Below, piece by piece: positions 1-8,441 of a stretch of DNA of 64,000 nucleotides. Numbering within the stretch: position 1 is the stretch's first letter; each line of letters starts with the position of its first letter. Location: positions 130,356-194,355 of the forward strand of contig CAWEYO010000022.1 in NCBI GenBank assembly GCA_963813315.1, written 5' to 3'. The notes beneath the pieces are model-generated. The model was not told where the DNA came from and made no database searches. It was given only the letters and a program-made list of their open reading frames with translations. This DNA comes from CAWEYO01 sp963813315. GTDB lineage: Bacteria; Pseudomonadota; Alphaproteobacteria; Rhizobiales; Rhizobiaceae. Made by a program: the position numbers and the translations under genes.

Positions 1-225
1 ATCGCCGATGAAATGGCACGCGAAAAACCAGAGATCGCGATGGACATCCAGTTCGGCTCGAATGAACCCCTTGTCGAATTCCCCGCCGTTTTCGCGGATT
101 TCAGTGATGCGGTTGAACATGAGCATCGGCGGATAGGGAAGCTGCGCGTTCCCCGGTCCGAACAGCTCCCCCTTGGCGCATTCCAGCAGGTCGGCATATT
201 CGTAGCTGGATTTCCGTTCGGCCAT
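1..225 (-). CDS. fabA: 3-hydroxydecanoyl-ACP dehydratase FabA (5' part, runs off left edge)
   Basis: The first 75 codons are present; the gene continues beyond base 1. FabA dehydrates 3-hydroxyacyl-ACP and isomerises trans-2 to cis-3-decenoyl-ACP, the entry to unsaturated fatty acids in the type II cytosolic pathway. The translated fragment ends in WFFACHFIGD, which contains the active-site histidine of the FabA hot-dog fold, and starts MAERKSSYEYADLL as in other family members. The ATG is at 225-223. It is divergent from irr, the usual rhizobial arrangement, in which fabA is followed by fabB and fabI; those would lie outside the window. The 219-base gap to irr must hold both promoters. Confidence 0.93.
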   Translation of the reverse strand, partial: MAERKSSYEYADLLECAKGELFGPGNAQLPYPPMLMFNRITEIRENGGEFDKGFIRAELDVHRDLWFFACHFIGD

Positions 226-444
226 TGACTTCTTCCCGTCCCGTCGGCGCTGGCGGGCGCCCGATTGTCGTCAACCCAGTATCACAGACTGTTTCCTGCC
301 GGAAACCGCCGTCTGCGATATCCTGCCCGTGTGTCGGGGTCAATGTGCCGCTATTGATCGACCGTCGGCGACCGAATATATGTCGAAACTCAAATATGCG
401 CTGCCGAGGTCGGCGCGAGATGCGGAAAGTAGCAGCTTCAACAG

Positions 445-888
445 ATGACGCCGGCCGAAGCAGAAGAGAACGAAACGGAGATGTTCGCGGTGGACAAACG
501 GGTGCGGAATGCCGGTTTGCGCCCGACGCGTCAAAGGATAGCACTCGCGAAGCTTCTTTTTGCCAAAGGCGATCGTCACCTCTCGGCCGAGGAACTGCAC
601 GAAGAAGCGCTGGCGGCAGGCGTTGCCGTGTCTCTGGCGACCGTCTACAACGCGCTTCATCAATTCACCGAAGCTGGCTTGCTGCGTGTCCTCGCGGTCG
701 AAGGATCGAAGACGTATTTTGATACCAACACCAGCGACCATCATCACTTCTTCATCGAAGGCGAAAACAAGGTCTTCGACATTCCGGCAGGACCGGTGCG
801 GGTTGTCAACATGCCGGACCCGCCCGAGGGAATGGAGATCGCTAACGTCGACATCGTTGTGAGGCTCCGCCCCAAGCGCTGCGTTTGA
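445..888 (+). CDS. irr: Fur-family iron response regulator Irr
   Basis: A 147-residue Fur-superfamily protein. In rhizobia Irr senses haem status and represses or activates iron and haem genes under iron limitation. The DNA-binding part has the family sequence GLRPTRQRIALAKLLF near residues 24-39 and SLATVYNALHQFTEAGLL near 63-80. The dimerisation half carries DHHHFF, the His cluster linked to the second haem site. No Cys-Pro haem regulatory motif is visible at the N-terminus, as in Rhizobium-type Irr and unlike Bradyrhizobium Irr. The start could be the ATG at 445 or the in-frame ATG at 481; similarity only begins after residue 17, so the start is open. Divergent from fabA. Confidence 0.88.
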   Translation: MTPAEAEENETEMFAVDKRVRNAGLRPTRQRIALAKLLFAKGDRHLSAEELHEEALAAGVAVSLATVYNALHQFTEAGLLRVLAVEGSKTYFDTNTSDHHHFFIEGENKVFDIPAGPVRVVNMPDPPEGMEIANVDIVVRLRPKRCV

Positions 889-940
889 TCGCAACGCGCT
901 TTAGGCGTGGTCATTCTGCCGGAGGGAACTTGCAACGATG

Positions 941-1259
941 GCGATTGGCGAAACCCAACGCGCCGGCTGATCTCCCCTTGAGGGGGAGATGTCCGGCAGG
1001 ACAGAGGGGGGTTACCAGAGCCGCGCCCAACACCGTCCGCCACTTTTCCCCGCTTCACCTCCCACGTCGTCGTTCGTTTTCCGGTAACGGGTTCTTGCTG
1101 TCGTTCAATTGTATGGCTGCGTAGGCAATTCCTCGCGTATGCGGTTCGCCTCGGCCCAATTCTTATCGATGACGAAGGAAGTGATTCGCGACGCACCCCC
1201 CTCTGTCCTGCCGGACATAAGGGGGAGATCAGCCGGGGCGTTGGTTTCGCCAATCTCGG
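941..1259. repeat. Inverted pair of dispersed palindromic repeats filling the irr downstream gap
   Basis: The 388-base stretch 889-1276 holds no gene. Copy one (941-1011) reads GGCGATTGGCGAAACCCAAC, then a GATCTCCCC/GGGGGAGAT hairpin, then GTCCGGCAGGACAGAGGGGG. Copy two (1196-1259) is the same element in inverse orientation, missing about ten bases at the hairpin centre. The same element recurs at 3049-3100 and twice at 48015-48171. Such elements are common in Mesorhizobium genomes between genes. Confidence 0.85.
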
Positions 1260-1276
1260 CCGCATCGGGCGGCGCG

Positions 1277-1834
1277 TCAATCGGCGACCGTCTCGCCCGG
1301 ATAGGCGCCCCACACGAGCGACTGGCTTATCCAGCCGGTGTGGCCATCGAAGGTCATTTCGCACCATTCGCCGTTGCACGAGCGGATCGAGCCGACCACG
1401 CCAGGCTCGAGCGTCGCCACGGCCGCAGCGCTGCTGGCGGGTTCGGCCAACAGCGATATGCGCGTATCCTTGCCCTTCTGCCAAGGCGCTGCGATGGCCG
1501 TCCTGCGGCCAGACAGCAGCGACTGGTTGATCCAGCCCTCGGCGCCGTCAGAGTCGCGGACACGGCGCCAGGTGTCGTACTCCTGGATGATTTCCATCGG
1601 CAGACCGGGCTTCAGGTACATCCAGTCGACCGCATAGTTGAGACCGGGGCCGATTCGGGAATTGACGCGTCCCGACTTCAGGCTGACGAATCGCGGCAGG
1701 GGAAGCCCGCTTGCTCCCCGGGTGGCGTCCTTAGCCGCGGGCGCGGGTTCCGCGGCCGTCGCACTTACGGAAATGACGGCCAGACCGAGCAGCACCCCGC
1801 TCATGGCCCGGCAAAGTGACGCTAAACCAGACAC
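1277..1834 (-). CDS. Secreted protein with two bacterial SH3 domains
   Basis: A 185-residue protein with an N-terminal signal peptide (hydrophobic MSGVLLGLAVISVSATAAEP, residues 11-30) and two bacterial SH3 modules: about 48-108 (SGRVNSRIGPGLNYAVDWMY, then GAEGWINQSLLSG) and about 118-178 (ending GHTGWISQSLVWG). SH3b domains in envelope proteins usually bind peptidoglycan or partner proteins; no catalytic domain is present. The start is taken as the GTG at 1834, preceded by AAGG at a good distance; the ATG at 1804 has no obvious ribosome site but would also leave a signal peptide. It is divergent from the following dehydrogenase gene. The precise role cannot be read from the sequence. Confidence 0.8.
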   Translation of the reverse strand: MSGLASLCRAMSGVLLGLAVISVSATAAEPAPAAKDATRGASGLPLPRFVSLKSGRVNSRIGPGLNYAVDWMYLKPGLPMEIIQEYDTWRRVRDSDGAEGWINQSLLSGRRTAIAAPWQKGKDTRISLLAEPASSAAAVATLEPGVVGSIRSCNGEWCEMTFDGHTGWISQSLVWGAYPGETVAD

Positions 1835-2003
1835 TTCAGTACCTTGTTCTACCTCGCACCGGCCAGGCGTACCGATCCGACAGCCCCTTTTTCTTTGTCT
1901 TCGGCCACACCGCTTGTTACATGAACGAGCGGGCCGACGATGGTTTCAAGTTTCGCCTGTCTTGGTTAAAGAGGTCTCAACAAGTTCCGGATTCGAGGAA
2001 ACA

Positions 2004-3005
2004 ATGGCAGGCAGGAAGAAACCCCTTGTCGTCATCACGCGCAAGCTGCCCGATCCGGTCGAGACCCGGATGCGTGAGCTATTCGATGCCCGTCTCGTGC
2101 TCGAGGACCGCCCTATGACCCAGCCCGAGCTGGTCGCGGCGGTAAAGGAGGCCGATGTCCTGGTGCCCACGATCACGGACCGCATCGACGCCGCGCTGAT
2201 CGCTCAGGCCGGTCCGCGCCTCAAGCTCATCGCAAGCTTCAGCAACGGCGTGGACCACATCGACGTGGCCGCGGCGGCAAAACACGGAATTGCGGTCACC
2301 AATACGCCGAACGTGTTGACCGAAGACACTGCCGACATGACCATGGCCCTGATGCTGACCGTTCCGAGGCGGCTGACGGAGGGCGCCCATATCATGCGAT
2401 CGGACGGCAAATGGGCCGGCTGGTCGCCAACCTGGATGCTGGGGCACCGCATCTGGGGAAAACGCCTGGGCATTGTGGGGATGGGCCGTATCGGCACGGC
2501 TGTGGCGCGCAGGGCCAAGGCCTTCGGCCTCTCGATCCACTACCACAACCGCCACAAGGTGAGAGGCGCCGTCGAAGACGAGCTTGAGGCGACCTACTGG
2601 GAGAGCCTCGACCAGATGCTTGCCCGCATGGACATCATTTCGGTCAACTGCCCGTCGACGCCTGCGACCTTCCATCTCCTGTCAGCGCGACGGCTCGCGT
2701 TGATGCAGCCTACGGCCTATATCGTCAACACTGCCCGTGGCGACATCATCGATGAAGATGCGCTCATCCACATGATCCAGGACGGCAAGCTCGCGGGCGC
2801 CGGCCTCGACGTCTTCGAGCACGAGCCGGCGGTCAACCCCAGGCTTGTCAGGCTGGTTGGCAAGGGCAAGGTCGTTCTGTTGCCGCATATGGGCTCGGCG
2901 ACGATCGAGGGTCGCATCGACATGGGCGAAAAGGTCATCATCAATATACGGACCTTTTTCGACGGGCACCGGCCGCCGGACCGTGTGCTGCCGGACCGGG
3001 TTTGA
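2004..3005 (+). CDS. D-2-hydroxyacid dehydrogenase (glyoxylate/hydroxypyruvate reductase type)
   Basis: A 333-residue NAD(P)-dependent D-isomer-specific 2-hydroxyacid dehydrogenase, probably reducing glyoxylate, hydroxypyruvate or a related 2-keto acid in the cytosol. The Rossmann motif GMGRIG lies near residue 155, and the catalytic Arg (NTARGDIIDE), Glu (DVFEHEP) and His (LLPHMGSAT) follow in the order of the family. The substrate-binding part contains SNGVDHIDV. The frame is open for 122 codons upstream, but MAGRKKPLVVITRK at 2004, after an AGGAAACA ribosome site, matches the usual family start. Length is normal. Convergent with the aconitase X genes, separated by a palindromic repeat. Confidence 0.88.
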   Translation: MAGRKKPLVVITRKLPDPVETRMRELFDARLVLEDRPMTQPELVAAVKEADVLVPTITDRIDAALIAQAGPRLKLIASFSNGVDHIDVAAAAKHGIAVTNTPNVLTEDTADMTMALMLTVPRRLTEGAHIMRSDGKWAGWSPTWMLGHRIWGKRLGIVGMGRIGTAVARRAKAFGLSIHYHNRHKVRGAVEDELEATYWESLDQMLARMDIISVNCPSTPATFHLLSARRLALMQPTAYIVNTARGDIIDEDALIHMIQDGKLAGAGLDVFEHEPAVNPRLVRLVGKGKVVLLPHMGSATIEGRIDMGEKVIINIRTFFDGHRPPDRVLPDRV

Positions 3006-3048
3006 TACGCAGCCGGTTATGTCCTGGCGCTATAGTTGCAGATCGGAG

Positions 3049-3100
3049 TCCCCCTTGAGGGCCCCTTGAGGGGGAGATGTCCGGCAGGACAGAGGGGGGC
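3049..3100. repeat. Dispersed palindromic repeat, third copy
   Basis: Contains CCCCTTGAGG twice, then GGGGGAGATGTCCGGCAGGA and CAGAGGGGGG, the same element as at 941-1011. It lies between two convergent genes, where it may act as a bidirectional hairpin. Confidence 0.85.
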
Positions 3101-3128
3101 AGCGTAGGGGCGCACGGTCTGCAAACTG

Positions 3129-3542
3129 TTAACACGCCAGGATTACTCCATCAGGCGAAATCGCGACGTCGAGGCCAGAGAAACGCGCATGTTGCCCACG
3201 GTCCAGCCGCAGCGCCGGGGGCGTGCGCCATCCCATCTCGCGTGCAACGATCAGGCCAAGCAACAGGATGGCGTCCGGCTCGTGCATGACGATCGCTCCC
3301 GGGGCGCGGCCGATATGCACAAGTTCCATCAGAACCGCCGACGCCGACGAGGACCCGATAGTGCCGGGCAAGAAAAGAACCCTGCCGCCGATCAACTCCG
3401 CGTGTTGCGGATGACGGACATCCGCAATCAGTCCGGACCTCGGGTCGACGCCGCCCCAAAAGCTGATCGGCGCGTCGAGCACCAGCGCCCGGCCCTCCGC
3501 CGGCGTTCCCGGAAGGAGGATTTCTGCTCTCGCCGTGATCAC
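3129..3542 (-). CDS. Aconitase X, small (swivel) subunit
   Basis: A 137-residue protein of the aconitase X swivel-domain family (formerly DUF126). Recognisable stretches are ARAEILLPGTPAEGRALVLD, PISFWGGVDPRSGLIADVRH, GGRVLFLPGTIGSSSASAV and the C-terminal GLDVAISPDGVIL. The family's swivel Ser is in GTIGSSSAS. The start is the GTG at 3542, which overlaps the TGA of the large subunit (GTGA), so the pair is translationally coupled. In bacteria the split type IIa enzyme is known to act as cis-3-hydroxy-L-proline dehydratase; this assignment is by family, with no proline-catabolic neighbours in the window to confirm it. Confidence 0.85.
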   Translation of the reverse strand: MITARAEILLPGTPAEGRALVLDAPISFWGGVDPRSGLIADVRHPQHAELIGGRVLFLPGTIGSSSASAVLMELVHIGRAPGAIVMHEPDAILLLGLIVAREMGWRTPPALRLDRGQHARFSGLDVAISPDGVILAC

Positions 3543-4798
3543 GACGCCAGGCCCGCGACGACCGGCCGGCCGAGCACTGCGCTCTCGACGCAGTCGGCCA
3601 GGGAGGCGTAGAGCACACGATAGCCAGTGTTGCCCGGCGCGTAGTGGGCAAATTTGCCCGAATTCGTCATGAGCACGCCGCCGGGCTTTGCCGGCAGGAT
3701 CGGCGTGACGACGACGCAGGTATCGGCAACGATGACCACTCCGCACTTTTCGAGCCGCTCGCGCCTGCCGCTTGCGTCAAGATCGGGAAGTACGTGACGT
3801 CCGGTGCAGGCATGGATGGGCACGCTGAGCCTGCGACCGGCGACAAGCCGCTCCAGTTGCTCGAACTCGGCGCCCGAGAGATGCGGGCTGCCGATGGCCA
3901 CAGCATCGATTCTTTCAGGTTTGCCGGCGGTGGTCAGGCGGGCTCTTGCTTCGCTGACCATATCCGCCGTCACACGGATGACAGTTTCCGGCGACTGACG
4001 GCCAAGCGCCGTTTCGAGATCGGGCGCTTCTGGCGTGACGCCGGCAATATGGAAGAGGCCGACTGCTCCAGACGAAGCTGCCGCAGCCCCGAACGCCTTG
4101 AGGCGATCCTCGCCGGGATGGCCGGAAACCCCGGCAACGACCCCGACCGTGCTGCCGGTTTCGCTGCCGTAGAGCGAGCCGAGGATTGGCCAGGCAATCT
4201 CGGATGCAAGAAACGCCGGCGGCAGGGCGGAAACGTCGAAAACCAGCCTTGCCCTCCGGTTCTCGGGCCGATGCAGGCCGACGTCCGGCGCGCGGCCGCT
4301 GATCGCGCAGGCGATGTCCAGGAAATCGCCATACCGGTTGGTCCGCGCTCCGAGCACGGAGTTGCAGAACGCAACAGCGTTGGATTCGCCCCAGGCAACG
4401 TCGGTCCCGGCCTCCGGCCGATGACCGGCCTGGTAGGGGGCGCAGGTCCAGGTCGGCTCGCAGCCGAGCTTGCGATACGCGTCCATCATCCGGCGCGCCA
4501 TGCCTCGCTGCGGTTCCTCCAGCCGGACGCGAGAGCAGCCCATGAGATCGAGCGCTCCGACATTCAGCGTCGAGCGTACCGAAACCCTTGCCTTGCCCTC
4601 GACCAGCTTTTCCGCAAACAGCGTTCCGGAATCTCCGTGGTAAAGCGCGCCATCGATATGCGCCGACCGGATCGGTATGAGACGTGGCGCGCCGAGCAGG
4701 CGTGCCGCCTCGGCAACGATGCGCATCGCCATTGCCGCGCCCTCGCCGTCGCGGCCCGCGGCGATCGCCCGTTCGTCCGGTGAGAGTTCCAGGCTCAC
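3539..4798 (-). CDS. Aconitase X, large catalytic subunit (probable cis-3-hydroxy-L-proline dehydratase)
   Basis: About 419 residues of the aconitase X catalytic family (formerly DUF521). Family stretches include SAHIDGALYHGDSGTLFAEK, WGESNAVAFCNSVLGARTNR with an Fe-S ligand Cys, and VVTPILPAKPGGVLMTNSGK near the C-terminus. Known members dehydrate cis-3-hydroxy-L-proline to a pyrroline-2-carboxylate. The frame stays open upstream to 4891, but the codons above 4798 fall in a dispersed palindromic repeat, so the GTG at 4798, preceded by AAGG, is preferred. It forms an operon with the small subunit (4-base overlap). Whether the substrate is hydroxyproline in this organism is inferred. Confidence 0.84.
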   Translation of the reverse strand: MSLELSPDERAIAAGRDGEGAAMAMRIVAEAARLLGAPRLIPIRSAHIDGALYHGDSGTLFAEKLVEGKARVSVRSTLNVGALDLMGCSRVRLEEPQRGMARRMMDAYRKLGCEPTWTCAPYQAGHRPEAGTDVAWGESNAVAFCNSVLGARTNRYGDFLDIACAISGRAPDVGLHRPENRRARLVFDVSALPPAFLASEIAWPILGSLYGSETGSTVGVVAGVSGHPGEDRLKAFGAAAASSGAVGLFHIAGVTPEAPDLETALGRQSPETVIRVTADMVSEARARLTTAGKPERIDAVAIGSPHLSGAEFEQLERLVAGRRLSVPIHACTGRHVLPDLDASGRRERLEKCGVVIVADTCVVVTPILPAKPGGVLMTNSGKFAHYAPGNTGYRVLYASLADCVESAVLGRPVVAGLAS

Positions 4799-4843
4799 GA
4801 GAGGACCTTGCGCATCTTGGCGGCCGCAATCCCGCCGAGTAAG

Positions 4844-4943
4844 TGCATGTCGCCCAAAAGTGCGCAGCGGTTTTGGGACAACGACATGCACAAAAACAAT
4901 AGCCTAAAGCGCGTCAATTCGTTTCCCCGCGACGCGCTTTAGT
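4844..4943. repeat. Composite palindromic repeat
   Basis: Two nested palindromes: TGCATGTCG..CGACATGCA around AAAAGTGCGCAGCGGTTTTG (4844-4891) and CTAAAGCGCG..CGCGCTTTAG (4904-4943). Related copies lie at 12183-12245, 16571-16617, 16959-17059, 17695-17800, 39087-39189 and, diverged, at 7062-7111 and 41231-41333. Confidence 0.8.
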
Positions 4944-4966
4944 GAGCTCCCGGGCAGCCGTTCCGC

Positions 4967-5734
4967 TCATCGCCGTCTCTTGTAGAAAATTGTGTCAAAG
5001 CGCGCGGCGAGCCCGTCATAGAGCAACAAGCGCGCAATCAGAGGTTCGCCGATGCCGGTGATCAGCTTGATGACCTCCATGGCCTGCAGCGTTCCGATGA
5101 CACCCGCCAATGCGCCGACGATCCCCGCTTCGGCACAAGAGGGCACGAACCCTGGGGGCGGAGGTTCCGGAAAGAGATCGCGATAGGAAGGATTGGGTTT
5201 TCCGTCCGGGCCGTTCGCAAAGGGCTTCAGAACGGTCACGGAGCCGTCGAAGCGCCCGACCGCCGCGTGCACCAGGGCGCGCTCCTCAGCCTCGCACGCA
5301 TCGGCCACCAGATAGCGGGTTTCGAAATTGTCCGAACCGTCTGCGACAACATCGAAGCCGGATACCAGCTTGCGGACATTTCCGGCATCGAGGCGGGTCT
5401 GATAGGTTTCGACATGGACGAGAGGGTTGAGGCGTGCGACGGCCTCGGCCGCACTTGCGGTTTTGGCTTTGCCGACCGCCGCCGTCTGGTGAATGACCTG
5501 GCGCTGAAGGTTGGATAGCGAGACGGTGTCGTCATCAACGACGCCCAGCGTGCCGACCCCCGCAGCCGCAAGATATTGCAGCACCGGCGCACCCAATCCG
5601 CCGGCGCCGACGACCAGCACACGTGCGCGCTTCAGTTTCTGCTGACCGGCTCCACCGACCTCGGGCAGGATGATGTGCCGTGCATAGCGCTCCAGTTCGT
5701 CCGGGGAGAGGAGGGCGGTTTCCTGGTGGTTCAT
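4967..5734 (-). CDS. moeB: MoeB/ThiF-type E1 adenylyltransferase without zinc cysteines
   Basis: A 255-residue HesA/MoeB/ThiF protein. MoeB adenylates the C-terminus of MoaD so that molybdopterin synthase can be sulphurated. The ATP loop GAGGLGAPVLQYLAAAGVG (near residue 38), the NLQRQ arginine finger segment, the catalytic Asp in VADGSDNFETRYL and the catalytic Cys region SCAEAG are present. The CxxC pair normally in the CYRC position reads SYRD here, and the C-terminal CxxC is absent (the protein ends FYKRRR), so it cannot bind the structural zinc of E. coli MoeB. Start chosen at MNHQETALL (5734); the frame is open 15 codons further. A ThiF-like role is possible. Confidence 0.82.
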   Translation of the reverse strand: MNHQETALLSPDELERYARHIILPEVGGAGQQKLKRARVLVVGAGGLGAPVLQYLAAAGVGTLGVVDDDTVSLSNLQRQVIHQTAAVGKAKTASAAEAVARLNPLVHVETYQTRLDAGNVRKLVSGFDVVADGSDNFETRYLVADACEAEERALVHAAVGRFDGSVTVLKPFANGPDGKPNPSYRDLFPEPPPPGFVPSCAEAGIVGALAGVIGTLQAMEVIKLITGIGEPLIARLLLYDGLAARFDTIFYKRRR

Positions 5735-5830
5735 TGCCGCAACATAGAGCAAGATGAGGTTGACCACACCTGGTCTCATCTTGGCTGGGGTGTGTTGGTC
5801 ATGCCGGCCTGTAAATGCTGATCGCCCCTG

Positions 5831-6997
5831 TCAGCCGGCTGAAAAGACCCGCCCATGATCGACTGTCAGGAACTGCGCCCGGCCTTGCAGTGTCGAGAAG
5901 AGTGCGGATTCCGTGCCGGTCATGAACGTCTGGCAGTTCAGCTCCTCGAGGATGGAAAACAGCGCAGCGCGCCGGCCAGCATCGAGATGCGCGGCAATTT
6001 CATCCAGAAGCAGGATCGGCACCGATCCCGATATTTCGCCGCAGAGCCGCGCATGGGAAAGAATGATCCCGACGAGGAGGGCTTTCTGTTCTCCGGTCGA
6101 GCAAAGCTCCGCGGGCATGTCCTTCGGGCGATGGCGCACCATCAGGTCGGAGCGATGCGGACCTTCAAGCGTTCGACCCGCGGCGCGGTCCTGATCGCGC
6201 CCTGCCGCGAGACGACGACGGAAGTCCTCCTCGACCTCGACAGCGGGTCTTTGGCCGATGGCATCTTCGACCGGTCCCGCAAGCGCAATGTCGGCCTTTG
6301 GGAAAGCGCCGCCTTCCGGGAGGCGCGCAATCATCGAACGAAGCAGCCGCACAAGTTCCATGCGCGCGGCAGCAATTGCGGTGCCGGTTTCGGCCATCTG
6401 CGTTTCGATCGCGTCGAACCAGGCCCGGTTACCGGACCCTTCCGTAAGCAGGCGGTTGCGTCCACGCATCGCTCTTTCATAGGCAAGAGCGCGCTCGCCG
6501 TGGCGGGCATCGATGGCAAGCACGAGACGGTCGAGAAAACGCCTGCGATCGCCGGCCGGCCCGCTGAACAGCGCGTCCATCGCGGGCGTGATCCAGGTCA
6601 CGCGCAGCCATTCGAGTAATGCGTCCACGCTTTTTGCCGGCGCCCCGTTGATGCGAACCTTCCGTCCTGTCTCGGTATCCGCAGCGCCGATACCGGTTCC
6701 AATGCTGCATTCACCGAAAGAGCCGTGCACGACCGCATGGATGGCGAAGCTGCCGTCTCCCCCTTCGCGCGCAACCTCGGCGTAAGCCGCACGGCGCAGC
6801 CCACGCCCCGGTGTCAGAAGCGACAGCGCTTCCAGAAGATTGGTTTTGCCGGCGCCGTTCTCTCCGGTGAACACGACCGCACCCGGAGCAAGGTCAATCG
6901 AAAGGGAGGGATAGTTTCGAAAATCGGTAAGCGTAAGCCTACCGATATGCAAGGGAACCTCGCCGACTGTCCGGTCGGCCTGCACTTTCTCCGTCAC
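5831..6997 (-). CDS. recF: DNA replication and repair ATPase RecF
   Basis: A 388-residue RecF, an SMC-like ATPase that loads RecA at gapped DNA with RecO and RecR. It has the RecF opening LTLTDFRNYPSLSIDL, Walker A GENGAGKTNLLEALSLL near residue 43, the signature region CSTGEQKALLVGIILSHA and Walker B VPILLLDEIAAHLDAGRR followed by QTFMTGTE. Length is normal for the family. The start is a GTG at 6997. It follows dnaN in the classical dnaA-dnaN-recF order; a diverged palindromic repeat (7062-7111) lies in the gap, so cotranscription with dnaN is uncertain. Confidence 0.95.
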   Translation of the reverse strand: MTEKVQADRTVGEVPLHIGRLTLTDFRNYPSLSIDLAPGAVVFTGENGAGKTNLLEALSLLTPGRGLRRAAYAEVAREGGDGSFAIHAVVHGSFGECSIGTGIGAADTETGRKVRINGAPAKSVDALLEWLRVTWITPAMDALFSGPAGDRRRFLDRLVLAIDARHGERALAYERAMRGRNRLLTEGSGNRAWFDAIETQMAETGTAIAAARMELVRLLRSMIARLPEGGAFPKADIALAGPVEDAIGQRPAVEVEEDFRRRLAAGRDQDRAAGRTLEGPHRSDLMVRHRPKDMPAELCSTGEQKALLVGIILSHARLCGEISGSVPILLLDEIAAHLDAGRRAALFSILEELNCQTFMTGTESALFSTLQGRAQFLTVDHGRVFSAG

Positions 6998-7111
6998 GGC
7001 GCTGCAATCTAGACCGGCGGACGCACCGATGGAATCGGTGCTGCCGCTCTATCTCTTTGTTTGAGCATCGGATTTTCTCCGAAACCGGTTTCCACTTTCG
7101 GATCCGATGCC

Positions 7112-8231
7112 CTAGACACGCATCGGCATGAGCACGTAGAGCGCGTGCTCGTCCGTCATGTCATGGATCAGCGTAGGCGAGCCGGCATCAGCAAGCATGA
7201 ATTTCGCATCGCTGCCGGAAAGCTGCGCGGCGACGTCCAGAAGATATTTCGCGTTGAAGCCGATCTCGATGGGCTCCGACGAGTAGTCGGCTGCAATTTC
7301 TTCGGTCGCGCTGCCCGAATCCGGATTGTTGACGGTCAGCGTCACCTGGCCGTCCGCGATCGACAACTTCACCGCACGGCCCCGCTCCGACGAGATGGTC
7401 GAAACACGGTCGACCGCCGCTGCGAAGTTCTGCCTGTCGATGACAAGCTGCTTGTCGTTGCCGGTCGGTATGACCCGCTGGTAGTCCGGAAAAGTACCGT
7501 CGATCAGTTTCGACGTCAGTACGACGCTGCCGACGGTGAAGCGGATCTTGGTGTCCGAAAGTTCGATCGTTACGGCGACGTCGGGGTCGTCGACGAGTTT
7601 CTGCAGCTCGCTGACCGTCTTGCGCGGAATGATGATCCCAGGCATTCCTTCCGAGCCGGCGGGCGCCTCGACTTCGGCGCGCGCCAGCCGATGACCGTCG
7701 GTCGCCACCGACCGCAGCTTCAGCCTGCCGTCGGTTTCGTGCGTGTGCAGGAAGATGCCGTTCAGGTAGTATCGTGTCTCCTCAGTCGAGATCGCGAACT
7801 GCGTTTTTTCGATGAGGCCCTTCATGATCGCCGAATTCCAGGCGGAAAACGTGCGAGAACGTTCCGGCCGTCAGCTCCGGAAAATCCGATTGCGGCAGAC
7901 ACTGAAGGCGGAAGCTCGAGCGGCCGGAAATCACCGACATCGCATTGCCGTCCTCATCCGTCTTAAGCATTACTTCGGCCCCGTCGGGCAGCTTGCGGAC
8001 AATGTCGTAGAGCAGATGGGCCGGAACCGTGGTGCCGCCGCCCTGTTCGACCTTGGCAGCCGTCGCCTCGGTGACTTCGAGGTCGAGGTCGGTGGCCTTC
8101 ATCTCGAGGCTTGCACCGGTCGCCGACAGCAGCGCGTTCGACAGGATCGGGATCGTGTTTCGCCGCTCCACGACGCGATGCACGTGGTTCAAGGACTTAA
8201 GGAGATTGGAGCGCTCGATGATTATACGCAT
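7112..8231 (-). CDS. dnaN: DNA polymerase III beta sliding clamp, with an apparent +1 frameshift
   Basis: The sliding clamp that tethers DNA polymerase III. The N-terminal part reads from the ATG at 8231 (MRIIIERSNLLKSLNHVHRV) to about 7838, where the frame runs into unrelated sequence and stops at 7782. The remainder (LIEKTQFAISTEETRYYLNG to the C-terminal YVLMPMRV) continues in another frame to the stop at 7112. Dropping one base within 7834-7839 joins FRL(E) to xAIMKGLIEKT with exactly the family spacing and gives a normal 372-residue clamp; total length 1120 bases equals 373 codons plus one. As dnaN is essential, either this is a consensus error or a functional copy lies elsewhere. Preserved sequence on both sides argues against decay. 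Confidence 0.88.
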
Positions 8232-8345
8232 GACGGACTTATCTCGCTTCAACAACGCAGCTGCCTGGTCGCGGACAGAGATGCCGCAAATGGCCGCAAA
8301 GTGCCCAGAATCGAAGCAGACTGACAGGAAAATGAGGGCAAAGGC

Positions 8346-8382
8346 AAGCCCGCGAAAACGCCTGAGACGCTTCCGCGGGCTT
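8346..8382. terminator. Strong hairpin between dnaA and dnaN
   Basis: AAGCCCGCG (8346-8354) pairs with CGCGGGCTT (8374-8382) around a 19-base loop. On the minus strand it follows dnaA by about 60 bases and precedes dnaN. It lacks a clean T run, so it may be an attenuator or processing site instead. Nearby, TGGGGATAA at 8385-8393 resembles a DnaA box with one change. Confidence 0.4.
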
Positions 8383-8441
8383 TCTGGGGATAACGCCTGC
8401 ATTGCAGGTGGGAGGTTCGCCGCATCCCCATTCAAAAAGCT

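Noticed and set aside
1109..1819. 236-codon plus-strand frame between irr and the dehydrogenase
   Set aside because: Overlaps the SH3-domain gene on the opposite strand and includes a dispersed repeat; no family features.
3644..4783. 379-codon plus-strand open frame
   Set aside because: Antisense to the aconitase X large subunit; no domain recognised.
7782..7860. Programmed ribosomal frameshifting in dnaN
   Set aside because: No slippery heptamer or downstream pseudoknot is visible at the join, and the clamp gene of relatives is not known to use frameshifting.
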